From contig JAHBMJ010001450.1 in assembly GCA_018398765.1 (NCBI GenBank), positions 1 to 43,880 of the forward strand: DNA of 43,880 nucleotides, in the 5' to 3' direction. The first letter of the stretch is position 1. Each line of letters opens with the position of its first letter. The notes under the pieces were generated by a model. That model was not told where the DNA came from, did no database searches, and saw only the letters and a program-made list of their open reading frames with translations. Origin of the DNA: Chromera velia (taxonomy: Eukaryota; Sar; Chromeraceae). Below, in pieces: positions 32,601-42,091 of the stretch. The position numbers and the translations under genes were made by a program.

Positions 32601-35311
32601 TGAGATGGCACGCAGAAAGGGGTACTTCGCGCAGCCCCCCGCCTTTTACGAAAGAGTGTCTCCAGGTACCGTGGCAGGAAGAAATTGGTTGAACGAGATC
32701 GCATCCAAGTTGGAGAGACAGGGGCGGGGGGGTCGGCCGGTTGCAGAGCAAGTGAGACGAGGGGAGGTTCCTCAAGGGGGAGGGGGACAGGGGGCGCCTG
32801 TGCCTGCACAACTCCCGACGAGCTACCTTCGCCTAGTATATCGTCACATGAGGGGGCACATACTGCTTTGTCCCCTGTGCTATGAAGCCTTGAAAGCGCA
32901 CATGGGTTCACGTGGGAGCGGGAGAGGAACAGATGGAGACGGGGGTTCCTCTTCCGAGGATGGAGACGGGGGTTCCTCTTCCGAGGAGGGAGAAGGGGAG
33001 GAAGGGGAAAAAGAGGAGGGACCGATGGAGCTTCTTTTTGATCCTGAAGTTCTTCCGCATGTCCGCTCTTTTGCATTCACAGAGAAGGAGGGGGTGCAGA
33101 ATCCTCTGCTGGGCCGGGGCACCAACTGAGTGAGGATGCATTGAGAGCAGGCAGGGACCAAAGAGCTGTCACCGAAACGATAGACAGGTGTGTGACGAGG
33201 TCCGGCTTTGGAGAGCTTGCATTGTTCTTGCAGGGCCGCTTGACTTCTAAGTCCTCGTTGGAGCAATCTTCTTTCTTCCCCTCCTCACCTCCTCTCTTCC
33301 TGCTCCCACTCCACCCTCGCTCTTTTCCGAACTGGTGTGAGAGAGCGAAGACGATGTCTGGATACAGCTAGTCTGCACATTGTGACAATAAAACACTAAT
33401 GAATGTCGCTTTGTCGCTTCGTTTCTTTGACCACTCTCATATATGAGACGCCTACGCACCGTTTCGCTTTATATGTCTTGGGATTTGTGCCGGACTTCTG
33501 TCTGTGTGTCCCTCCCTCTGCATGCAGGTGGACTATCCGAACGCGTAACTTTCGTCAACGCTCTCTGGCGAGTCGCTACACGAGGCAGATGGGGGAGAGC
33601 AACACGAAGCGGTATTGGCACTACAACGGCAACATGAACAGCTACAGGTTTTCAGATCTGAGAGACTATCTCACGCAGGGCGGCATAGGCCCCCATGAGC
33701 AGGACTTGGTCTATCCCCCCGACGACCCGAGAGGCGCCGCGTGGTTGAGCAGAGAGAGGTTCGAAAACTCCGGGTCTCGGTGGCGTCGTTTGATGGAAAG
33801 AGCAGAGGAGGAGAGGGAGAATCGGGAAGAAGTTTCTGAGCAAGAGGACTCAGAGAATGAAGGGGAAGATTGGGAAGGAGGCGGGAGCGATGATGACGAT
33901 GATGGTAATGAGGGAGGCGGAAGGAGAGATTATGGAGGGCTCAGGAGGGCTAGGCGGCCCGAAGAATACCTCGGAGACCCTGAGAGTGTCCGTCAACCTC
34001 CCCCCCCTCGTAGCTCCCCCCCACCTTCCACCAAACCGAAACCTCGAAATCCTCCTCCACCCAGGAGGAGTGAGTGCCTTGACTGCGGGGCTGATCTTTC
34101 CGGGGATCGGGCTATGGCATTACGGTGCGGTCGGTGTCAGAGGAATGAGGAGTCTCTGCAAAGAGTCGCGGTGATGCAGAGAGAGACCATTCCCGTGCTC
34201 ACGGGGTTTGTACGTGAAGAGGAGAGAGAGTTGTGGAGACTTGAAAGGTCGTTTCAGCCCGAGAGGCAAGAAGACAGGGCCCGTCTTCGCAACTACCTCA
34301 ATCTCTGCAGATCCGTGGGGGTCGATCCCACCAGAGAGATGAGCCACCGGTGCCCGAAATGCGGGCACTGGCTTGTTTGCAGTGCATGTTCTTACAGGAC
34401 CTGCACTTGTGCAGAGTTTCACGGAGACAGTCTCCAAAGGGTTTGCCGCACACACGCATGCAATGCAGCCCAAGAAGCCAGTTCATGCCATCCTCAAGAG
34501 GCGAGGCAGAGAGCAGAACAGGACCCTCTGTTCGAATCTGATGACGAAGAAGGGGTGGGTGGGGACAATGAGGACGAGGATGAGTACGTGGAGGTGGCGC
34601 CTCCACCACCACCGCCAGGGGCGGGGCGTCAAGAGGAAGGAGAAGACGATGAGTATGTGGAGGTCGCTGGTCCGCTAGCACCGCCACCGGGGCGGGGACA
34701 AGAGGAAGAGGAAGAGGAAGAAGATGAATGTCTTGAAGAAGCGGTTCCACCGTCACCCCCTCGTCCTCCACCTGCAGCTGCTGCTGCCGCTCCCTCCTGG
34801 ATGAGGAGGGAGAGCATTCCCCCAAACCTGCAGGCTCCATCCTACGCTCACCATTCACACGCGCCTTACCAGGAACGCGGTCTCCCGTCTCGAGCCAGCG
34901 CTCCTGCGCACCTCATCAATCCAGCAGCCGCTGCTTCATGGAGCTCCGCGTCCGTCCCACGCGAAGGCGCGGGGGCGTCCCGCGCCTTCGCACTCTTCGG
35001 TTTGTCTTGACTGTCAGAGATTGCCTTCAAGCTGTAGGTGTAGCAGCCGGGAGGCTCAAGAGAGACTTGAACGGATTGCCAGAACCCAGCACCGGCGAGT
35101 TGGCCTCGGAGAGTACCGCGATAGTTTCTATTTTGAATTGAGTGCAAGTTACGCAGACTGGGTGATGCGAAAAGGATGGGCGGGTCTGTCTGACGATTTT
35201 AAGGCATACATGGAAGCATGTGGGGAGGCAGGGATTTCGCCCCAGAGGGAGCTCAGCCACAGGTGTCAGTTCTGTGGTAAAAAAAGAGAATCTTGTGTCT
35301 GTTTTCCGTAA
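29669..35311 (+). CDS. Acidic low-complexity protein with Cys/His clusters (six-exon model, two apparent frameshifts)
   Basis: Model exons: 29669-29740, 29942-30217, 30700-31904, 32105-32240, 32593-33187, 33529-35311; phases agree at every junction. The start ATG opens MSLQDPAVAPPARR. Exon 3 has a DEEYARQLQEQ motif, Arg/Gly-rich AT-hook-like runs, RRSDRL/RRSSRL words and long Glu/Ser runs. Exon 5 has a CPLC pair. Exon 6 has a CLDCG...CGRC cluster, a SHRCPKCGHW cluster followed by C-rich residues, proline runs, and near the end a second CLDC...SHRCQFCGKK set. This suggests a nuclear, chromatin- or nucleic-acid-associated protein, but no named family is recognised. To keep the frame, one base must be gained near 33115 (CCGGGGC) and one lost near 34971-34975 (GGGGG). 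Both are G runs, so assembly error or gene decay is possible. The exon 3 acceptor is weak, and a stronger one at 30495 leads to a stop unless an 18-nt exon is used. Confidence 0.6.
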
Positions 35312-36025
35312 AAGCAAGAGAAAAAAGACATGCTCTTCAGTGGCGCCACACACATAGCTAACTAAGCGGCGGCAGTTTTCTGCTCATTGGCTAGCTCATT
35401 ACATCAATCAATCAATCAATCCATACAAAGTCACGCTTGCTTTTATTCATTGAATTTCCAGGGATTATTTCCTTTCCAGTTTCCTTTAAGTCGTAGTTGC
35501 GATACGGTAATTTCATATTCAAAACTTAATTCTTTATAATTTTTAGTTTTTGATTGATTGATTGATTGATAAGTTTTTAAAATATTTTTTTACCCTATTA
35601 AAAGATAGGATATATGATAAGATTTATGATCTGGGAATCCCCGCAGTCTACTGCAAGATATCGATCGGCCGGGCACCGCCGACTTGCACCGATGGAATAG
35701 AAATTATCAACTCTAGAACTAGCTTTAGGATTATAACTCAACACTATTGTCACTAGTATTATCACTGTCTAGGTCACTGTAATGATTGAAATCATAGCCC
35801 CTATACTTTTTATAAATAGATATTTAAAAAATATAAGTTATGAATGATATGTTAATTTAATACAGGTTTCTCTTTCTGAGACTTTCTCTTTTTTTTTTTT
35901 TCTCTCTCTCCCTCTCTCTCTTTGAAAGTCTCTGAGACTCTCTCTCTATGTATATATATATATATATATATATATTGCTTACTAGATTGCTTAACGATTA
36001 TGAATGTCTCGAACACTCTTTGCAA
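35312..36025. other. AT-rich intergenic DNA between converging genes
   Basis: Holds the 3' ends of the acidic gene and the MYND gene. AATC/GATT short repeats occur at about 35404 and 35550. A TC-rich tract lies at about 35885-35947 and is followed by a TA microsatellite at about 35948-35975. No gene is supported. Confidence 0.6.
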
Positions 36026-37705
36026 CTATCCCTGTCCTTTGAAAGAATCTTGACTTTCGGACCTAGCTTCGGACTCTTTGACAAGAATGTCCGTCGCGTT
36101 GGCCTTCAGGAGCGCGCACCTCTTCTTGTGCCCCCCCGGTTTCCGATTCCAATCCTTTTTCTGACACGCTTTCCCACAATAGACCACTAACTTGCACACA
36201 GCACAGTACATGAATGAAGGTTCACACACTCCGCATATTGCACATGGAAGTGGTGTGTTCTCTCTTTTCTCCTTCTTGGAGAGCTGGAAGGTGTCACGAA
36301 CTTTTTCTCCCGTATCTGCCTCAAAGTCCTCTACAGCAGCAGCATTCAAAACGGGAAAAAGATCTGCAGCAGGGACCTTCTGCAAGTCTACACCCCCAAC
36401 CCGATCTCTTAAACATTCGAGATGACCGCTCTCAGTCCGGTCGTTTTTCGAGAGCAAGGTCGCGCCCTCCAGCCAGGTGATAAAGAACAAAAGCGCAGCA
36501 AAGCCGTCCGAACCTTTTTTCGAACTTTCAGAAAACATGTCTCGCAGTTTCTTCACCGCGGCTAGAATTTTCACTTTCTTCTTCTGGAGGTGCTTGGCAA
36601 CACCGGGGTTCGCTAGGGTGCACTGAATGGCGAGCATCCGCCACTTCAAACACCTCCCCATCTTTTCTGAAAATTCCCTCTCCCTCTCCAATCTGGCTTC
36701 CGCAGCGTTCGAAACTTTCAGGCCATCCTTTTCCCACCCAGAGATGGCCATCTTAAACAACCGCAAGGCATCGTCATTAGCATCGCTGTCAGCAAACGCA
36801 CTGGCAGCTGCGGTGTAAAACGCGCTACGAAGAGAGAGATTTTTAATCATACCTGCAGCCCATGCCCACAGATGCAACGGGGTGTTGGGGCAATGTTGCG
36901 CCTCCTCCGCACCCTTTTCTTTCCCTTGTGCCAATTCTGACGCTATCCAGACGAACGAACGGATGAGGTGAAAACTCGCGGGCACTTTCGAGGCGGGCTC
37001 GCCAGAGCCCTTTGGGGGGTTCAACGCAACGACGGCTTCCTGGGGGACTGTGAAAAAGTTCCCCGCATGGTCTTCCTCCAGAGAACGGAGCAGACCAAAC
37101 TCGGCAAAACAATCCCGAGCTCTACTGCGGGTCACACGCATCTTCTCGATCATATTTTTGAATGCGCTTCTGAAAACGACGCTCTGCCAGAGCATCAGAC
37201 GAAACCTACCACCCCCCTTTGCTGCAAGGAGTGCAGACAATAGGTAAGCGCCCATCTTGGCCAACGCACTTTCTGTACCTTGGCTCAAAAGGCACTCTTG
37301 GCTACAGATGGACCAGTAGCTGAAAAGGTCCAATGCCGTTGCAAGGTACGGCTTCACTGCGAGAAGATCCAGAGTCGAAACATCATCACTCTGTAGGATT
37401 CTCTCCCAAACTGCCATAGCGATCCTGCAGCCTTCGTCCGCTGAAACAGGAAACTGTCCGGCTTTCAGGAGGATTGCGCACGATAATGCAGAAAGAATAA
37501 AGGTCATCAAAGAGTCCTCAGACTCCCATTCCGAGAACCCTTCAGGAAAGACAATCCCAAGATCTTCCGCCAAAGATGGCAAATCATCTGACGGGTTCTC
37601 ATCAACGGACTGCCCCTCCACGCTCGCGGCCGCGGCTTCTACGGTGAGTCCAACTTTTGTGGAGAGTGTCTCTCCTTCTGGAACCCCCTGCATGGCTCGA
37701 TCCAT
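36026..37705 (-). CDS. MYND-type zinc-finger protein, single exon
   Basis: 559 residues without an intron. A MYND finger lies near the C-terminus (about residues 488-533). It has Cys pairs in the order C-AI-C...C-AV-C, then YC-GKA-C, and a final H-KKR-C, which supplies all eight zinc ligands. MYND fingers are protein-protein interaction modules found in SET/MYND and many adaptor proteins. The upstream 480 residues are mostly helical with no SET motif or other recognised domain; helices such as ALRLFKMAISGW are TPR-like but not convincing repeats. A pure adaptor or regulatory role is inferred. The start at 37705 (MDRAMQG) is the first ATG, with a second four codons later. A TTTTCAG lies just upstream, so a 5' untranslated intron is possible. 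Confidence 0.85.
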   Translation of the reverse strand: MDRAMQGVPEGETLSTKVGLTVEAAAASVEGQSVDENPSDDLPSLAEDLGIVFPEGFSEWESEDSLMTFILSALSCAILLKAGQFPVSADEGCRIAMAVWERILQSDDVSTLDLLAVKPYLATALDLFSYWSICSQECLLSQGTESALAKMGAYLLSALLAAKGGGRFRLMLWQSVVFRSAFKNMIEKMRVTRSRARDCFAEFGLLRSLEEDHAGNFFTVPQEAVVALNPPKGSGEPASKVPASFHLIRSFVWIASELAQGKEKGAEEAQHCPNTPLHLWAWAAGMIKNLSLRSAFYTAAASAFADSDANDDALRLFKMAISGWEKDGLKVSNAAEARLEREREFSEKMGRCLKWRMLAIQCTLANPGVAKHLQKKKVKILAAVKKLRDMFSESSKKGSDGFAALLFFITWLEGATLLSKNDRTESGHLECLRDRVGGVDLQKVPAADLFPVLNAAAVEDFEADTGEKVRDTFQLSKKEKRENTPLPCAICGVCEPSFMYCAVCKLVVYCGKACQKKDWNRKPGGHKKRCALLKANATDILVKESEARSESQDSFKGQG

Positions 37706-38469
37706 GCAGCTGAAAAGATCTACACGAAAAGTCTAGCTGTCAGGCTGGAGGCACGAACAACACATCAATACACAGCTGTAATTCCTGGCTTGTGCGCATG
37801 AGCAAGCCGGGACGTCAAGCGGTCTGAGAAAGAAAAACGCCGATCAATCGTCTCCTTGGGGAAGAGTTGAAGGACAAGCACTGTCCCACAAGATGCCTAC
37901 TGTGAACTTCCGGCCTGCAGATCGAGAAGACGAGACATGACGAGACTCAGGAAGTTGTTTCACTGTTGTATATATATTCATACTGATGTTTCATGATGAT
38001 TTCATGATGTTTCATGTTAATTGTTCATGCAGTGAAATTTGAAGCCGTTGATTTTTTTTTCTGAAAGTGCCATTGCAGCTATATAGGCACTTTTCGGGGC
38101 ACACAGGGCGTTCGCACGCACCCCACAAACTATTAATAGCTGTTGCGTGCGTCAAAATGTTGACCCTACGTGTGACGCTACGTGCCAGGTAGCTAGCAAA
38201 CTTGCAAATCTGTGCAATGTTGGCCTGCTGCATGTCCGCCATTGTCCACCCCATGCAAGGCTATCTTCTTCAATGCCTGCAGAGGGTATGATTGGCTGCA
38301 CCCGTATGCTGACCTGCGCACGAGCGCGCGGGTAGACGGACAGAGCACATGCCTTTCCTCAAGAGACTGCTTGTAGCCGTCTCCGAAAATACGCTTGTAT
38401 CAATTAGGTGCAAAACGTATGCACAGCAGGATTACGGACTGCATTGCCTGACACGGCACGGGCAAAAAT
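37706..38469. other. Divergent intergenic region
   Basis: 764 bp between the MYND gene (minus) and the RsmJ-like gene (plus). It contains a TTTCATGATG repeat near 37985-38020, a run of nine Ts near 38050, and a CG-rich word near 38320. No gene is visible; promoters of both neighbours are expected here. Confidence 0.5.
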
Positions 38470-39406
38470 ATGCCTAGTGTCTTGAGAAAGGCCCTACTTC
38501 TTTGCGCTTTTGTCGATTCCTGTACAGGTCTTCCCTGGATGTTCAAGGCATCTCAGGAGACGGCTCCGATTGGCTTTGCAGTTTCCTTGCCTTCCGTTCG
38601 ACAGGTTGGGGGGAAGGGAACGGTCATGCCCCTGCGCTCAGTCTCCTTTCCACTTGGCGACGGACAGGTGTTGGAACTCGAGGGGGACCACGGGGGCGTT
38701 GGCAGTGACTGCGGTCCAGATTCTGGATCTGCCGTCTCCGGGTCCCGGAGAAAAAAGAAATGGCGTCTCCGCACGTCCAGCGGACCCTCTGATTTATCGG
38801 TCTCTGTTGACTTTCTCTCAGACAGAATGGGGGCGAGACGGGAAGGGGGCATCGCACGGGAACTGCTCGTTCGGGCAGTCAGAGGCAGACGCCAGAAGGA
38901 ACCTACTGTTGTCCTGGACATGACTGCTGGTCTGTTGGTTGAGAGAAGGGACTTTGCTTATCGCGTCTTTGAATGTATACTTCTCGTTCGCTTTGTTGCT
39001 TTTGGAATGGAAAAGCTTTGCTCGGTTTTCCTGATTTTTCTTTTTGGGCTCCGCTCCCTCGATCGCACCGTGCTGGCATGTCTCCAGCTCGCCGGGTTGA
39101 CCTCGCGTCCGCTTCCATCGAATGCTTGTCCCCTATCTTGTCTGTAGCTGCAAGACTGCCCGCTTTTTTTCTGTGTTGCTGCCACTGTTGCCATTTCTCT
39201 ACCAAGCTGCGCATGTCTCCGTCTTAGCTTGCCTTGCACCGGCCCATCTGCTCCCTCCCTTGCGTCCTCTGAGCATGCAGGGCTCTGCCGGGACAGTCTT
39301 ATCCTCGCCCAGTCGGGGCTGCAGGTTTTCATGGTTGAGAGGAACCAGGCGTTGGTTGCCTTGGCATCAGGTGGGGTGTGAGGCTGGTGATCTCTCTCTC
39401 TCTGTC

Positions 39407-39471
<65 letters not shown>

Positions 39472-39482
39472 GTCTCTCTCTG

Positions 39483-39514
<32 letters not shown>

Positions 39515-39528
39515 TGTGTCTCTCTCTC

Positions 39529-39561
<33 letters not shown>

Positions 39562-39725
39562 NNNNNNNNNNNNNNNNNNNNNNNNNNNNNNNNNNNNNNN
39601 NNNNNNNNNNNNNNNNNNNNNNNNNNNNNNNNNNNNNNNNNNNNNNNNNNNNNNNNNNNNNNNNNNNNNNNNNNNNNNNNNNNNNNNNNNNNNNNNNNNN
39701 NNNNNNNNNNNNNNNNNNNNNNNNN

Positions 39726-39781
<56 letters not shown>

Positions 39782-40117
39782 CGTGCGTGTGCGTGCGTGC
39801 GTGTGCGTGTGTGTGTGCCTCTTTAAGAGATGCGGAGCACAAAGGAGGCCGGTGCGGGCAGCAGTGACTGGTGAGTGGAGGAGAATGGATAGAAGGGGGA
39901 GGAAATGGAGACAACGAATGAATGAAAGGAGGGAAGGAGGGAGGGAGGGAGGAGAGAAAGACGGCATGCATCATGGCTGCTAGCCATCGAGCTTGATTTT
40001 CTTCTCTTCTCTTTTTTTTGCGACTTTTTCTCTTGTTCCATCGCTGGATCAATCTGTCTATCTACGCATCCATCCATTCATCTCTTCATCTTTCTTTTCT
40101 TTCTTTCTTTCTTTCTT

Positions 40118-40155
<38 letters not shown>

Positions 40156-41031
40156 GGTGGTTTTTTTTTTTTTCTTTTTTTTTTCTCTTTTCTTCTATTT
40201 TCTTTTCTTTTTTTCTTTTTTTCTTCCTTCCTTCCTTCCTTCCTTCTTTCTTCACCGTCTGTCTGCCTGTTCGGCTCTGCCCGTTGTGCAGATGCTCTCC
40301 ATGGTCTCAGACAGCAGGAAGCAGAGGGTTACTTGGATGCTTCCCCTTCCTCTTCCTCCTCTTCTGATGCTGGAGATCCGGTAAGTTCCCGTCTCAATGG
40401 TCCCTTCTGCGCAGACAGTCTGGACATCCAGGTGGTGAAGGGACAGACTCGGGAGGAGGATGAAGTTGTGATCACGTGCCGGCGGCTGGATGCTCTCCTT
40501 CTCGATTCCCTCACTTCTGCTTCTTCTTCTTCTTCTTCTTCTTCTTCTTCTTCGGAAGTGCGGTCTCTGTTTGCGCCCCTGGTGGAACTGTCGGGCTCCC
40601 AAGTGCGAATTCCCAGGCCAGATGTGTGTTATGTTGACCCACTGTTCCCGTCTGAGGGGAGGGGGCGACACGCGAAGTCGAAAAAAGATCTGCAGATCCT
40701 GCAGGCTTTGGATGAAAGAGAGAAGGAAGGGATCGATCGAGAGAACTGGTTTTTGATGCACAAAGCGCTTCAAATTGCCAAGAGAAAGGTGGTCGTGAAG
40801 AGACCCTTAAAAGGCCCTCCCCTGGTCCCCCCAGAGAACCCAAACTTCTCTGCTTCTTCCCCCTCCCTCGCGGAAAACCTCCAGGGGATTCTGCCGAACA
40901 AGCTCGACCGATTGCACACAGGAGTGCATTCGGACACAGAAGAATCCAAGAAAAGTCCCCCCCGCCTCATCCGACCAAATTCTCAAATTCGGGGATCTTC
41001 TTGCCGTTTTGACATCTACACCCCTTTGTAG
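38470..41031 (+). CDS. rsmJ: RsmJ-like 16S rRNA (guanine-N2) methyltransferase, three exons
   Basis: Exons 38470-38929, 39281-39370 and 40292-41031 (donors GTCTGT and GTGGGG, acceptors TGCAG/GTGCAG; phases agree) give about 429 residues. RsmJ family landmarks appear in order: VDFLSDRMGARREGG, VLDMTAG joined across intron 1 to GLCRDSLILA (the SAM-binding TAGLGRD region), FMVERN, CYVDPLFP (the catalytic-loop DP-M/L-FP motif), KRKVVVKRP, and a C-terminal RFDIY. Bacterial RsmJ makes m2G at position 1516 of 16S rRNA. Here the likely target is plastid or mitochondrial small-subunit rRNA. The N-terminal extension starts with a hydrophobic stretch (ALLLCAFVDS), compatible with a signal for a complex plastid, though it is not a strong one. 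Two serine runs are inserted in the core. The GLGRD motif is altered to GLCRD. Confidence 0.88.
39371..40291 (+). other. Intron 2 of the RsmJ-like gene with microsatellites and N gap
   Basis: TC repeats run from about 39390 to 39561, followed by 164 unknown bases (39562-39725), then TC and TG/CGTG repeats to about 39820. Pyrimidine-rich and T-rich runs at 40090-40255 precede the acceptor GTGCAG at 40291. The gap length may be arbitrary, so intron length is uncertain. Ser/Leu or Arg/Glu open frames across it are artefacts. Confidence 0.9.
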
Positions 41032-42091
41032 GCGCGCGCCTTATATCGAAGAGTCTAGATTGAACTGCCTCATGCGCACCACGCTTAACGCTCAAGCTAA
41101 GAATAACTAGAAAAATAGGCTAACTGGCATGGTGATGACGTATGATGATGTACGTCTGCGAGAATTGCGAGGCCGCCTTGTCAGAGTTGAGGATCTGGAA
41201 GCGGCTTGCCAGCCAGTGCCACTCTGCGTTTGCATCTCCCTGCAGTTTGTATTTATTATACGAATCTACTTAATATTTTTTAAAAAACATTTTTTAGAAG
41301 TTAACCAAAGTTAACTTCAGAGTGATTATAAGGTTTTTCTACTAATATCTATTGGCAAGTCACTGAATTTGGATTGTAAGTAATTCAATTGTTAAGTCTA
41401 CTCAAGTTTTTTAGTACAGTTTATTAGATAAAGATATCGGATTTATGGTCGTTGCTTTCTGATAAACTTTGGTACCAAAAGGAGCTAGGTAGCCTTGTAT
41501 TATACATTTTTTTTGCATTTCGTCGGCTTTTAGATTGGTTGTTTTATGTTGTTCCCAATACTCTCCAATTATTATTTCTGTCAATTCATAGTATGTAGTG
41601 TTCGAGGCCCCCGGTTGAATCATTTAGAATCATTGCAAGTATAATTGCATTGAAGTGGTGTGGAAGATGATTGAGGGTTTTGTTATGCATGTGTGGAAAG
41701 GTGACTATGTCGGACATGCATCACCCCGGGCGCGGTCATGGGCCATCGGGGCACATCAGGACGCCGGGGGTGATTTTATATGCGTGCATGCTTGCATGTG
41801 CATGCATGCACACCGATACGTACGTACGAACAATGCAGACGATTAATTCGATCGATCGATCGGCCGGCCGGTTCTGTTATGCGTACGTGTATATACAGCT
41901 TTGAGGAAGGATGGATCATGGATGTGGATTGTATTCTCTTCTGCACGACCCGCACAGCAGCTTATCAGCTCTGCTTCTCTACGGTTGACGAGATCCCATC
42001 TCTCTGCACAGCCTCAGTGCGTCGAGTTTCTGCTGGCCTGAATTTCTGTTTTCCTGCAAGTCTCACGGCGGTGCATGACCTTGATCTGAAA
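41032..42091. other. Intergenic region, no gene seen
   Basis: AT-rich at about 41240-41650. Words built from GCATGC, CGTACG, GATC and CGGCCGG occur at about 41780-41872. No reading frame with recognisable features; it includes the promoter side of the gene starting at 42092. Confidence 0.55.

Noticed and set aside
33387-33392. AATAAA suggesting that the acidic gene ends near 33400
   Set aside because: A strong GCATGCAG acceptor at 33528 and a phase-matched donor at 33188 (AG/GTGTGT) make this region an intron. An alternative short transcript ending here is not excluded.
38958-40052. Minus-strand open frames spanning the N gap
   Set aside because: They are Arg/Glu runs produced by the TC microsatellite, with unknown bases translated as X.
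40381-40414. GTAAGT...GCAG candidate intron of 34 nt in the RsmJ-like gene
   Set aside because: Removing 34 nt would shift the frame, while RsmJ motifs on both sides are in the same frame. Reading through is the simpler model.
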